Origin: Ignelater luminosus | Lineage: Eukaryota > Arthropoda > Insecta > Coleoptera > Elateridae | Length of the DNA stretch: 64,000 nucleotides | Reading direction: 5' to 3' | NCBI GenBank assembly: GCA_011009095.1 | Contig: VTPC01005845.1 | Coordinates: 180,049 to 244,048 of the forward strand | Part shown: piece by piece, positions 22,981 through 35,363 of the stretch | Layout: every line of letters begins with the position of its first letter | Numbering within the stretch: the first letter of the stretch is position 1 | Program-made: the position numbers and the translations under genes | The notes under the pieces: model-generated | The model's input: the letters and a program-made list of their open reading frames with translations, nothing else | Told to the model about the DNA's origin: nothing | The model's database searches: none

Positions 22981-25900
22981 ATCCTTGGTCATATAACCGT
23001 AAATAATCTTCTGTTTGTTGTACCTACTTAAAAGGAGTGTTGTTACTTCTTTAAGCAACATAACTGTATTGTACAGATCGTTTAAAATTAGACTTCTTGT
23101 AATGGTTTGTAGGGAATAATTGAAAAAAGTACATTGAAAAAGTTACTTGTAACTAATTTGATGTTAGGTTATCCCGGAAACCATCATTCATCAAAAACCA
23201 CGTTTTATGTAAAATAACACCGCAAGAAGATAGTCAAGTTTCAAATGATTTTTACGCAACTAATAATACAGTGTGTAAACTAAAATACTAAGACAAAAGG
23301 TAGATTATTGTGATTACCGAAAAATGTCTATTAAAAAAACAATACAAGCTTAATTGCTATCTGTATTGCTTATTATTTTATTTTGTGCTAATATCGGAAG
23401 TCTTTGATTAATGCTTTGACTTTTTAAGGAGTAAGTGGTTTTTAGAAAAAGGGTATTTGTTAAAAAATACCTACAGGTATCTTCGCATGTCAAGGTATTC
23501 CTTAATTAAAAATTATCTAAATTATTAGCATCGTATAAAGATGTTAGAAAAGTAATAGTACTAACATGAACTGTAAATACAGTGTAATAAGCGTCCACTG
23601 CGCACAAAAAGAAACCGAACCTGAAATGATTGCAATCACATGGCTGGCTGCAAAAGCTTGTTCTACTGTATCTTCTTGGTAAATTCAGATATTTTGAATT
23701 CTAATAAAAAACACTTCTTACTAAACATTTTATTATATCTCATCATCCTTGTTCGACAGGCATCCTAAAAACCAAAAGCCCCCGCCCTTCGACTATAGTT
23801 TCACTTGAAACAGTTGAGGTAAAATTTTCAGATGACTTTCATAAGCATTTTATCTAAATTCTAACAGGTTTCAAGGAGAATGTTTATAAAAGTTATCTGA
23901 AATGTTTTAAGTAAAACGCATCGTAGGATGGACATGTTTGGTTTCTGGAACGCCTTTGAAAAAAAAGTGACCCAAAGAGAAAAGTATCAGATACAATAAA
24001 ATGTTTAATGGGCGTGACACAACTAACGAGTCGCTGCATCTTCGCTTTTATGTTCCCTTTCTAGCATGCAGTGCTTTACCATGTGTCGCATAAATTTACT
24101 TGACTTGTACAATTCCCTTAACCTGTTCCAGTAAACAGCCAACCGTTACAGTATTACATGCACATTAAAACTAGCAATAGAATAACAATACTATCAGTCG
24201 ATACCGTACTGACCTACAGTTACCATTACCAGTGTGGCGGAAATGTTAACTGTTATACTTTCTATAACCGGAGAGAATTCGGTGCTTTGCTTCTCAATAA
24301 ATTGCCAATTGAGTTTTATCACGGCTTTTATTTTTACAATCCTAGGTTTAACTTTGACAGTGCCACCCGCCGCCTTTGAAGACAGATACAGGCCACCAAA
24401 TATTTTCTTCAAGTAACAAAACGGTTTTGGGATTTCCCACAATGGACGGCTCAGAGTGTAGCCTTGAGCTGTAGCCAAAAGGCAAACTTTTAAAATACTA
24501 ATACAAAGATAGAGTAAATGCTCTATGACGAGAAAAGGTAAAGAGTTGTTTACGACTTGGAATAAATAAGAATGAGAACATTTTCAATAGGATCAACTTA
24601 AGAAAGGGGGATCTAGATGGAGTTACAAGAAATACTCAAACAATAAATCCAATAAACCGGGCTTTAAAGTGCTAAAGATGATTACGTAGAGTTTGTTAAT
24701 GTAACACAAAAACAAATTCGGGAATCGAAACATACTAGATAATTCTGAAAAAGAAGGCGAATTTACGATGTTGTGAACCAAGATAACTACTTTTGATAGA
24801 AGTTTCGAAATTTAAATTTGAGCTTGTCTGAGTTGTTCTCCCAATTTTGCAAAATAAAAAAATCAGTACTTTAACTATAATTTATTGAAAGATACTGTTA
24901 CAATTTACGAAATGAATTCAGAATAGTCCTCGTTTAGAGCCTCGTAAAGACAAGAAAAGCAATAACAAGAAATTAAATGTATACAATGCTGTTAATTAGT
25001 TTTATTGTTTATGTTGTGTATAAATTGTCTTAATATATGTATCTCTGTGGTATTTAGTAGTTGTTGATGTAAATAAATATAATTTACTACAATATGTTAA
25101 TTCAAGTTACACATTATACAAATTATAATGTTTTGTTTGTGGAAACACAAAAAGTCCTTTCTTGCAACATTCAACCAATAGTCAGCGGCAAAGCAAAACA
25201 TCATTCTGTTGTATATAAAAATTTTTCGAAAAAGATTATTTTATAAATGCAAAAAGTTGAGCAGTGATTATCAGCTGAGATTTCTAGTATTAAATTACCC
25301 GTGGAAAGAATTTGCTGGTTAGTTGTAGACGATATGGCTACTAAACAGAAAATGTATTGTATTATAGTCGATCAATGTGAGATCAAGAATTCTTTTCCTT
25401 TACAATGGAGGTTTTGCGATTTCTAACCTATACAGGCTTCATCGTTTTAGATATTGTTACCGACCTTTTATCAAATATAACACTTTTTAAAAGAATCGGT
25501 AATGGAACCGTACAAAACCGTGCTATCCATCTTTTTTTACAAGAAATGCCTTTGCGCTTAACTTCTGCCATGTATTCAAGAATGAATGGATGAAGAAAAT
25601 TTATTTATTGGCCATGATGTGTGTTCATCAAATAGCCATAGCCAATTTCTTCCACTTATTTAAAGAGGCATAAAATTCTATTGTGTACTAACAAGATCCT
25701 TTAGTTCACATTACTGTAAAGAACATGTCTTTATCTTCACTGAAACCAAGGAGAGTAAAAATCATCCTCTAGATTCAGGTAAATTTTATTTAAAGCCCTG
25801 TGAGCTCCAAATAATAGCAGATATCAACATGGTTCAAATTGCAGTTTCATAACTTTTTATATCTTATCAGGCAATACAAAGGGATTTCTCTTTCGTATTT

Positions 25901-27870
25901 TTCTTTATTTGAAATTTTAATTTTCACCTTTTTAATAAATACAAAATGAATAAATCAAAATCATAAATCTTATTCGATGTTTTCATTTCAAGTTAAGCAA
26001 CGAACTCGAAAAAGGTAATAAACTTTTTATTTCGTTTATTTGCACGCCTACCACCTACCACAAGTATCGTCGACACGCATCCGCCTTGCCCTATAAACCA
26101 CGACTACGTGATGTGTGAGCATCGCTCAACTTGTGTACCCCCACTCTGTTTTACGAGAATCTTACATTAGAGCGGTGGTTTTCAAACTCTTTTTTGACTT
26201 GGATAATTCTACACCCCCTTTAATTAATTATCAGTTGGATAGTGCTGCAACTAATACCGTATTTGCGTTAATCTTTATCTCCATATTTTAGCGTAATTAA
26301 GTTTCAATTATTGCTGCTGCAAAGCTCTCTACTTTAATAAATTGCTGGAAACGATGCACATATTGACAATGTCGCAAGAACATCAAGCAGAAACGAAGAG
26401 ATTACGCTGAGTTTTGTAAATATGGGAGAAAAGAGCAAGCACCAGCTGCAATTAGCGCTACTAGAGCCGACGAAAAATCTCCATATCTCGGGATGTTATA
26501 AACGGGCGTTCGCAGAGAGCCACATCTTCTCATCGGCAGGCTTTTTTGCATAGAAGGTTAAGAAGAAATGGGATCTAGGAAGTTTACTAGAAATGGACAG
26601 AGAACAAGATACAATACAACATAGAAACAAACAGAGCAGGTTTACAAGTACGAAGCAATCGCCATGAGAACCAATGTAGAAAGCAGTAAGGTAAAGATTT
26701 GGGAGGTTGTTCATTTAAATATCCATTTTTATACCAAGAGCCCTTTAAAAAATAAAAGCGAGGAAATGACAAGACTCTAATTTTCTTATGCTGTTTCTTG
26801 CATGTAACTGTAATTGTATGTAGATCCAATAAAAGCATCGCACCACACAAAATCCATATAAAGTTAAAGGTTAAATATCTCCTGTTGCACTTTACTAATG
26901 CTGTTATTAATTTAAAATCTCCATTTGGTGGAATAATTTCTTACACTACCGCTGGACAGTGACCACTTGAAAGAATCTAACAAACAAATAACATTTTTTC
27001 CAGCACGAAGTAAAAGTATGTATCAAAACCAAATCTTGAAATGGTTAGAGGTTAATCTACCTGATCTTGAAGCCAATAATTCATTTATTCATGCGTGGTT
27101 TAAATTTTATGATTTGCTCTTTCGTGAAGAATGGGGGTCACTATCAGCAGAAATAGCAGCTAGCTAAAGATTCAACTACTTTTTCACCTTTCATATTGAA
27201 CTGTTTGCCCAAAATGTAACTCTGAATTAAATCCATTTTGATCAGAATTATAAACACTCTCTGCCTCATATGTATCATCTATTTCAGTTTGATGATATAA
27301 ATAAATAATAAAAGTTTCTTAGATTTGATTTTTTAGTGACAGATTAATCTTCTTTGACACAATATTCGAGACACTTGTTTAAACTTTTGGACCCACCCTC
27401 TCCATACTTCAAATCTTTAAGGGGGCATTCCTGCTTCTAGGCTTGCGTGTATAGTATTTCTTCATTAACTAGTATTGCTTTCTCCATTCCTACCATAAAT
27501 TTGTTCAGACTGAAGGTTACTCTTTTGCGATAGATGCCTCTTTGATTAATGTGATGTGACTTCACTTTGTCATATTTATTTTGTAAGCTACTCAATTGTC
27601 TGTTGCATTCTTTATAGCAATACTTGTACACAGAAGCTTTTAATTCAACATCTCAAATTATTTCTGAGATATCTTAAAATATCAAAAAACCGTCAATTTT
27701 ACTTGAAAAGAAAATTTTGAAATGGTAACGTACAGAATAAATGTCTAAGCAGCACTTGAACTTAAAAATTACACTCGCAGTTTTTAAAACTTCATGTGTT
27801 GTCATTTTTTTACAAACAAATTAAGATGAGAATTACTTGGGCTGAATCTAATTCAATTGGCAGGTACTTA
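22981..27870. other. No gene recognised
   Basis: AT-rich. A possible hAT-like terminus (ggtggttttcaaactctttt, about 26173) has no visible partner. The 66-codon plus frame at 26967-27167 is described separately. Other open frames look like chance. Confidence 0.35.
26967..27167 (+). CDS. Unidentified 66-codon open frame
   Basis: The translation contains ITFFPARSKSMYQNQILKWL and then NNSFIHAWFKFYDLLFREEW. The amino-acid mix is protein-like (balanced, with Trp, Phe and charged residues), unlike most chance frames in this AT-rich DNA, but I recognise no family. It may be a TE or gene relic. No upstream exon or promoter is visible. Confidence 0.2.
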   Translation: MKESNKQITFFPARSKSMYQNQILKWLEVNLPDLEANNSFIHAWFKFYDLLFREEWGSLSAEIAAS

Positions 27871-27872
27871 TA

Positions 27873-28440
27873 CACCAAGCTACAAGGAAATCGGTGAGGT
27901 AAAGTTCGTCCTTTGTTCTTCTTCTTCTTCGTCGCGTGTCCTAACCGTTGTCGAACGTTGGCGATCACGTTGGCTATCATTACCTGAATATTTACAGCAG
28001 CTCCTAAAAGTGACACTGTTTGGCCGAACCATTAATGTAGATTTTTCATCCAGGATGCTCAAAGTCATCGTGGGCCACTTCTTCCATCAATTTTGCCTTG
28101 TACGATTACTTGTAGGATGTTATACTTTTTAGGATGTCTCATCATATGTCCGAAGTACTCTAATTTACGGCGCTTATTGCTTTTATTTTTTTTTCTTTTT
28201 TTAGTCGTTCAAGGACGATCTCATTTTTTATCCTGTCAGTCCAGCTTATACGTAACATGCGTCTGTACGTCCACATTTCAAAAACTTCCAGTTTTTTAGT
28301 TGTCGCCTCTATTAAGGTCCATGCTTCCACTCCGTTAAGAAGTACTGAGAATACGTAGGATTTTAACATTCTGATTCGGAGATTTATGTCAAGGTCGTGA
28401 CTACACAGCACGTTTTGAAGGCGAACAAAATACTGATCTG
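27873..28440 (-). pseudogene. RTE-type LINE, C-terminal fragment
   Basis: On the minus strand 28411-28160 encodes NGVEAWTLIEATTKKLEVFE and YRRMLRISWTDRIKNEIVLE, the post-RT signature of RTE-type LINEs. After a frame change it continues at about 28190-28090 with RRKLEYFGHMMRHPKKYNIL then VQGKIDGRSG, and at 28016-27810 with WFGQ and AAVNIQVMIANVIANVRQR, the usual end of this ORF. The upstream RT core would lie towards higher coordinates, but the 400-bp gap begins at 28481. It is a different and opposite-strand copy from the RTE-like LINE at 12306-14146. Confidence 0.8.
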
Positions 28441-28480
28441 GCTTTTTCGATACATTTCACCTCCACGGAGTGGTCCCACC

Positions 28481-28880
28481 NNNNNNNNNNNNNNNNNNNN
28501 NNNNNNNNNNNNNNNNNNNNNNNNNNNNNNNNNNNNNNNNNNNNNNNNNNNNNNNNNNNNNNNNNNNNNNNNNNNNNNNNNNNNNNNNNNNNNNNNNNNN
28601 NNNNNNNNNNNNNNNNNNNNNNNNNNNNNNNNNNNNNNNNNNNNNNNNNNNNNNNNNNNNNNNNNNNNNNNNNNNNNNNNNNNNNNNNNNNNNNNNNNNN
28701 NNNNNNNNNNNNNNNNNNNNNNNNNNNNNNNNNNNNNNNNNNNNNNNNNNNNNNNNNNNNNNNNNNNNNNNNNNNNNNNNNNNNNNNNNNNNNNNNNNNN
28801 NNNNNNNNNNNNNNNNNNNNNNNNNNNNNNNNNNNNNNNNNNNNNNNNNNNNNNNNNNNNNNNNNNNNNNNNNNNNNNNN
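28481..28880. other. Assembly gap (400 N)
   Basis: A run of 400 unknown bases. Open frames running through it are artefacts. It probably hides part of the LINE on its left. Confidence 0.99.
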
Positions 28881-31731
28881 AATTTTAAAATGCCAGTGAG
28901 GAAGAAAAAGGAAAAATTAGGGTCAAATATGCAAAACACGTCAAAGAAAAAGAGTTGAGTCGCAAGCAAAAAGATGCTGTTTGCTATTTGCTCACCTCAT
29001 GTTAACATTAGGAATTTTACTATAACTCGCATCTTGCAACATTCAATCTTACTATTTTCAATCTGAAACAGTTTTAGCAAAAAAAAATAGCTAAAGCAAT
29101 CAGCTACACAAACCTAATAATAATTTTGTTGTAGTTTCTCTCAGAAACAAAGACCAAAGTGTGTGTTTTTTTAATAATTCAGTTGCTCAAAGCTGCTGTA
29201 TACATTTACAATATTGTTAACTGTTTCAGATAATTCTGTAAGTAGGCAATACATTTATTCTACAACATTTTTATAATCATCAGCGTCGAAATTGACAGAC
29301 GCTTTAGCTGCCATTTTTCTAAAATTTATTATAAGTAATTCCATTTTTAAAGAGCGATATTAGTTGAAAGCAATAACGAAAGCTGTCTTTAAAAAGTAAA
29401 TGTAAAAACTTATTTTATGTGGTAATAGCTGTAACACATTTTGAAGTTCAGTTCATAAGAACTGGATTATATATGAAATATTTAAAGCACTGCTATTTAC
29501 GAGACACACAAGAGAGAAGCATCTCGTAGAGGATTCAATATTTACTGAAAATTTCTGCTACTAAACTATGATATACTAAAAGCTTGCAATATTGAAAGCA
29601 TGAGTTTCCTTGGAAACATGTAAAGTAAGAATATAAAATAAAATCAGCTCAGGTACATTATTTGAAGATAGAACAGGATATAACTAACTTAGGTTAACAA
29701 ATATCCGTAAGCATCAGGCAAACATTCCAGTTTCGATCATGTTTGATGTGCATTTAACAGTTTATGTATCTTGCGGTAGTACAACTACTTACGTTGATAT
29801 GCTTAAGGCACAACCTTGTTTATTAAACCGTAATAAATATGAATATTGTTTTGTGTTACATATTTCTTATAATATAAATCTTAATCAAATTATAAAAATC
29901 CTTTGAGCATTAAAAAAATACTTAATCATTTCATAATGGTAACTCCGATAAGAAATAAAATAAAATAATGCTAATAGGGCGGCGATAAAATTTCAAATCG
30001 TTAAGAAAATTTGATTTAGCACGCCACTGCTCTTATCTACAGTCATTTTCAAATTTTTATTTATTTCAATCGAGGGTGTAACCAGCATACATATAAATAT
30101 TATTTGAAAAGTGCGTGCGTTAAAATCCCTTTCGCTCGATCCTAAACAACCCTATTTGAATTTGATTTATAACAATAGTTTTCTCTAATACCACCTACCG
30201 TGCTTTTGTGTAATGTAAATGCCGCACTTTGATGTCTTAATCATATCGTGGCATATTCCCCACCTCAACTGTTACAATGGTACAATGCGATGCATTAGCA
30301 CATCGGGCCACCCCTGACAGATATCTACTTATATATTATTCCCAAAACATGAATGTCACCTTAGGGCACCATACAAGTAGAGAAATTACGAGCGGGATGC
30401 ATTTATCTTTTCCACGTGCGCAGTTGGTCCCCTTCGTTCTGTATAGAATAATTCATTTTGGTGTTGTTAATTGAGTTTCGCGGCGGCAAAAAATACAATT
30501 ATTCTAAACACTCACGGTTATAGATGGAGATAGGAATGGCGAAGCTTCGTATGTGTGAATAGAATTAATGTGTCAACGAACAGTGCCTGTGTAATAAGGA
30601 AAGTCATGCTGAGCTTTACATCGTCTATTATTACTATGTTTGTTTAATGGATTCTCGCGAAATTATACCACATATTGCTCCGAATTTCAACAGAAAATTA
30701 CGACCTCGTATTACCACCCGCAGCCATTATAATACGTACGGAACACTTGACTGTCTTTTCAATTTCAGTTAAAAAGCGTCATGTGTAACTCCCACCCAAC
30801 AAGAGCGTCGGCATTGTAAAGGTACCGGCGGTATGAATGTACGCCTTTAATTTCGTGTGTCTTGTTCATTCAGTAGCAGTACTAATGAAAATGCGTGTCG
30901 CTGTCACATCGCGAAAACCAGGATTAAATTGTTTAAAGGCCGGTTGAGCCTTTTGCCTTTGTGGCAAACATTTAGCTGTGAACTTATCGAACGGTTTTAA
31001 ACCACAATAACCAACCGTTCAAGTGGGGAATCATAGCCTTGCAACGGCACACTGAAAACAATGACGGCGTACAGAACTTAAATTGCATTGTTCCATAATA
31101 CTCTACTGTTTTATAGTGGTATTATAACCTGGTAAATCCATTATGCATCCCTAGATTTCCTAACAATCGTGGTATAATTAAATTGTAACGATTAAACCTT
31201 TAAATGGGTTTCTGTTATATGATTGCATTTTAATTTTAATTGCTTAGTTATCGTTAATGTCGTAGTATGGAAATAAAGAACATTATACCTTATAGAGCAC
31301 AAAAACCCTTTTTTCTAACTTTCAGCTGCATTTTAAATTGTGACATGACTATAATTGGATAAGCGGTTTATTTGCATTGTAAATTCTTGCTTGTATTAAA
31401 TAACATTTTATAATTATTCATTTTAAAAGTATTCGTTCTAATCACTAAAAGCAATCTCACTAGCGTTCATAGTAAAACTATTTTTTATAAATTTTCCATT
31501 ATTTTTAATTGCTTCAAGTTTTCCTTTAATATACTGATCTCTAGTTTGCGAGATATGGTTATAAAATTGGTTAAATTGTAGGCACGCACATATAACATAG
31601 AATATTGGATCTAAGCTTTTTTCTTTACAAAAAAGCCCAGATACTCAAGTTTTACTATAATGAATGGTAAGTTATACAAACAAGCGCATACACGTAAAGA
31701 AAATGATCGCATTCGTCTTTTGCTAAAATGC
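28881..31731. other. No gene recognised
   Basis: Sequence right of the gap. 28881-28958 could code KMPVRKKKEKLGSNMQNTSK, which I do not recognise. The stretch 30240-31080 is less AT-rich and keeps CpGs, but no domain is visible in any frame. Confidence 0.35.
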
Positions 31732-32697
31732 CTAAAAGAAAAATTCCACTCCGTTCCTTAAAAGGGGTGGGTGTCCAAGTGATCCAAGATACTTTGTATG
31801 AAGCTTGATTTCAGCACCAAACTGCGTTCGTTTAATGGTGACCAAAACGCCTTCTTCGTATTTTCTTAAACCGTACGTTTTGTAATCTTTTCGTAAATAT
31901 TCTCTTTGTACCTTAAAATTGTCCTGTTGCTTCTCTCTCAATTATCTCTTTGACTCTGAGGTCTTCCTTATTCGTTATTTTCACTCCAAGGAGAACTTCG
32001 CAAAGAATGGTTCCGACGTTTCGTTGAAATGTGGAATTCAAAATTCTTTGCAATTTGTACGAATTCCGAGGGTCTTTGAGGTTCAATTTATTTAATATTC
32101 GAAACCTTTCGATCTGTCCATTACCACACGGAATGCTTGTAGTAACCGTTGCATGTTCGATTTCTTGTTACTCGCAGAAGATTTATTTACAACAGTTTTC
32201 TATGGTTTGGCTAAGCAATTTACAGTTTCTGTAGTCGTAGAAAACTTAGTTGTGAATACACTTGCTAAAATCGTCTATAACAGCTAAAATATATCGACAA
32301 TTTTGTTTAGAGATGGTAGAGAACCCAGATGGTCAATATGCAGATTATTTAAAGGACTTTCTAGCATCTTTCGCAGTATATAATTTTCAATGCAGCTTTG
32401 TATCTTATCTTACTCTCTTCAGGTTGATAGTTTTCAACTAGATATTGAACAGCAGGTCAAGTTTCACAGTTCTCTTTTGTTCCTCATTATGCTTACGTGC
32501 ATGAGAAAACTTTCTGAACTTCTCTTATGAATTATAATACCGTTGCTTCTTATGGATATCCCAGCTTGAGTTAATGTGTTGCTGCCGATTATGGCCTTGA
32601 ATTTTGAAGCACTTCTTGGTATTACATTGAATATGAATGCAAAATTCTTTATCGCCAACTTCAATATTTCTCTCAAAACAGTGGTATCTACCTCCAA
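31732..32697 (-). pseudogene. pol: Ty3/gypsy retrotransposon C: protease end joined to integrase
   Basis: Read on the minus strand from 32697: FNVIPRSASKFKAIIGSNTL resembles the distal part of a gypsy aspartic protease (VxPxxxxxDAIIGxDxL). It is followed, with frame changes, by integrase: HIDHLG near 32343-32325, ILAVIDDFSK near 32290-32260, the catalytic-Glu motif NGQIERF at 32122-32102, and the C-terminal domain at 31941-31741 (RKYEEGVLVTIKRTQFGAEI, then LHTKYLG). Integrase would join cDNA to the host DNA. The reverse transcriptase and RNase H that should lie between protease and integrase are missing, so a large internal deletion has occurred. Several stops are present. Confidence 0.75.
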
Positions 32698-33064
32698 AAT
32701 TTCATTAACCCATTAGTGCTCACTGGCAATTATAGATGCCACGCTGTTTGAATGTACGGGTAATCACCTGATCCGTTTTTGAGGTTGTAGTAAACTAACC
32801 GGTTTGGGTGTGGTGTGATCTTTATTTATCTTTAATTTTAGAGTTTGAAGTTACCTCCAGCAGCATACAATATTTAAGTATATATTTAGAATAATTGAAA
32901 TATTTTGTTTTATTTGGTGGATTCCGTACCTAAAGAGATGAAACTAAGTAACTTATACGTTTATTGCATTCTCGTGTTTTAGTATCGAGTTCTATTTAGC
33001 CATCAAGTTACATGGCAACTTGAGTTGCCAGTGAGAACTTAGCTAAGATCTTTTTAATTTTAGG

Positions 33065-34770
33065 TCTGCTAAGTCAAACGACAATTTCTACACCGTAGAT
33101 GAAATTCTGCGTGTGTATGAGGAAGAATGTAAAACAAACACAATTAATGAGCCACCAGAAGCGGAAACAGATGTTGATTCTGATATGTCAGATGATGACA
33201 CCGAAGGAAATGTGATTCATCTTCCTGCCAGAATTTTGAGGGTGGAAGCGGTGGTAGATTTAGAAAGTTGAGAGGAAAAAAAAAGTATTCAGACCAAAAA
33301 GGAAGAAACACTGAAGAATTAGAAGATGAAGATGAGGCAGGCAAGGTAAAAGAGAAACTAAAATAAAACCATCTATAACTTCCTGGTCGCAAACAAATAT
33401 CAATACCTTTTTTTTCCTCCTGTGAGTTTTCCATACGAACCTACTATTTTTAATTTTCTAAAAAGTACTGTCTTCTCACCTTTGGATTCTTTTAAATGTT
33501 TTTTTCTTGAACAAACTGATTGAACGTATAGTTATTTAAACAAACTTATGTTTTGGACAAAAAAGAAGCCACAATTTGAATGTTTCTTCTGCTGAAATAA
33601 ATGTTGTGTTAAATATTACGCTGTTGTCAGGCTATCACAGATTGCCAAGCAAGCGGATGTATTGACTGTATGAACCAGACCCCAAAGTTCCAATAGTTGC
33701 TGACGCAACACGTCGGCGGCGCTTTGAGGACATCTTTCGATACCTTCACTTGAATGACAATTCTAAAATAACTAAAGATGATAGGTATTACAAGGTTCGC
33801 CTTCGCCAGAAAAGTCAGTTTGTGTGGACGAATGCATCGTACCATTATTACGGTAAACACCCTACAAAGCAATTTATAAAGGGTAAACCAATTCGGTGTG
33901 GCTTCAAGTTATGGATTTTATCTAAGCCGAATGGATATTCATCGCATGCTAACCCTTACTAAGGAGTGCATACATGTTTACCAAACACTGGTTTGGGACA
34001 GGGTGAAGACGTTGTGATTGGACTGATAGAACATACAAATTTGCCAGCAGGAACCAAACTGTACTTTAATAATTTATTTACCTCCGTAAGTTTGTTAGAA
34101 GAATTTTGCAGAAGTTTGGGTGAAATAAAAACACTTAGGGAAAATAGGATTGGAAAAATTGGAAAAAGAAACCTTTCAGGAAAACTAAGAGAGGTACGCT
34201 TGCTACAGTTTGTAATGGTAATTGGACGTCTACAAGGTGAAACAATAACCTTGTGGCTACAATATTATCAAACTGCAACTACTACTTTGTAAAGTGTTCA
34301 AAGGTGCAATAGAGCCGAAAAGAATAGAATAATTGTGAAAATGCCCAATTCCATATCCCAATACAACGACAATATGAGTGGGGTCGATTTGAACGACCAG
34401 TTTCTTGCTATGTATAGAACCAAAGTCAGAATTAGGAAATAGTGGTGGCTAATATTTGCTTGGGGTGTTGATGAGTGCTGCATTTAAGGTTGGTTGTTAT
34501 ATTGACGCCTGGAACATAAAATATCATATTTACAATTTAGAAGACAAGTTGTCTTTCAGATACTAAATACGCATGGAATTCCTAGCGTCAAGCCTGGCCC
34601 ATCTACATCCTATTCATTTAGCTGAACTAGAAGATATAAGAAAGGATTCAAAGAGTCATGTCATCGTAAAAGGTCAATCGAAGACGTTGCAAACTGTGTG
34701 CCAACGCACTGTTTACTTGTGTGTAAAATGTAATGCACCCCTTCATCCAACTCTAGTTGCCATCCAAAGT
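33065..34770 (+). pseudogene. piggyBac-type transposase relic
   Basis: Plus-strand pieces appear in family order. 33065-33270: acidic N-terminal region (DNFYTVDEILRVYEEE; DVDSDMSDDDTEGNV). 33700-33962: RRFEDIFRYLHLND, the first catalytic Asp in CVDEC (GAC 33827-33829), then YYGKHPTKQFIKGKPIRCGF. 33966-34292: GLGQGEDVVIGLIEHTNLPA and LYFNNLFTS, where the second catalytic Asp of the family (DNxFTS) is Asn at 34068-34070. 34350-34500: MSGVDLNDQFLAMYRTKVRI, containing the third Asp region. 34660-34765: the Cys-rich tail ending CNAPLHP. Frameshifts and stops throughout. The TTAA flanks and terminal repeats were not found. A mariner fragment follows directly. Confidence 0.85.
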
Positions 34771-34821
34771 CGCCATGTTTTTTCCAAATTAATTTCTTTT
34801 TATGTTTTATGTAAACCAAGA

Positions 34822-35363
34822 ACCAAAGTCAGGAATGGCACACTTCAAGCTCACCAAGGCCAGAAAAGGCAAGAATAAGCAAGCAAACCATCTTGATTTA
34901 CTTTTTCGATAGCCAGGGAATCATCCACAGATAGTTTGTGCCTCAAGAGCAACCAACAATTTTTCCGAGAAGTTTCTGAAAGACTTCGAAAAAGGATTAT
35001 GCGTGTAAAACAAAGCATCAAGAACAACTGGGTGCTGCATTACGACAATGCGTCTTGTCACACTGCATTTTTAGTCAATGAGTGTTTGGAAGGTAAAAAC
35101 ATCCTTGTGGCTCCTCAGCCCTTTTATTACCCCGACGTGAGTCCTTGACACTTTTTTCTCTTCCCAAGATTGAAAAATCAGCATAAAGAACGTCATTTTG
35201 GGACACTAGAAGATATTAAAACTGCCGTAACCACCAGCTGCAGGCAATCTCAGTATCCGAGTTTCAGCACTGCTGTAAAGAGTGGAAAAATCGTCTCCAT
35301 CGCTGTGTGGCTTCCCAAGGCAAATACTTTAGAGGAGATAATGTGGAATTGTAATTTTAATTG
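34822..35363 (+). pseudogene. mariner transposase, C-terminal part
   Basis: The plus strand encodes NQSQEWHTSSSPRPEKARIS from 34822, then ILIYFFDSQGIIHR with the first catalytic Asp, a TAG stop, and after a frameshift 34936-35148 with RIMRVKQSIKNNWVLHYDNA (second catalytic Asp) and YYPDVSP. Codons 35146-35151 read TGA-CAC, where mariners have Cys-Asp (CDFFLFP), so the third catalytic Asp is His and is preceded by a stop. The frame resumes at 35152 with FFLFPRLKNQHKERHFGTLE. The DNA-binding N-terminal half is absent. It lies against the 3' end of the piggyBac relic; no terminal repeats are visible. Confidence 0.85.

Noticed and set aside
26173-26215. hAT-like terminus (ggtggttttcaaactctttt)
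   Set aside because: No matching opposite end and no 8-bp target duplication; a single short match is not enough.
28397-28969. Open frames of about 160-170 codons at 28.4-29.0 kb
   Set aside because: They run through the 400-N gap and owe their length to unknown codons.
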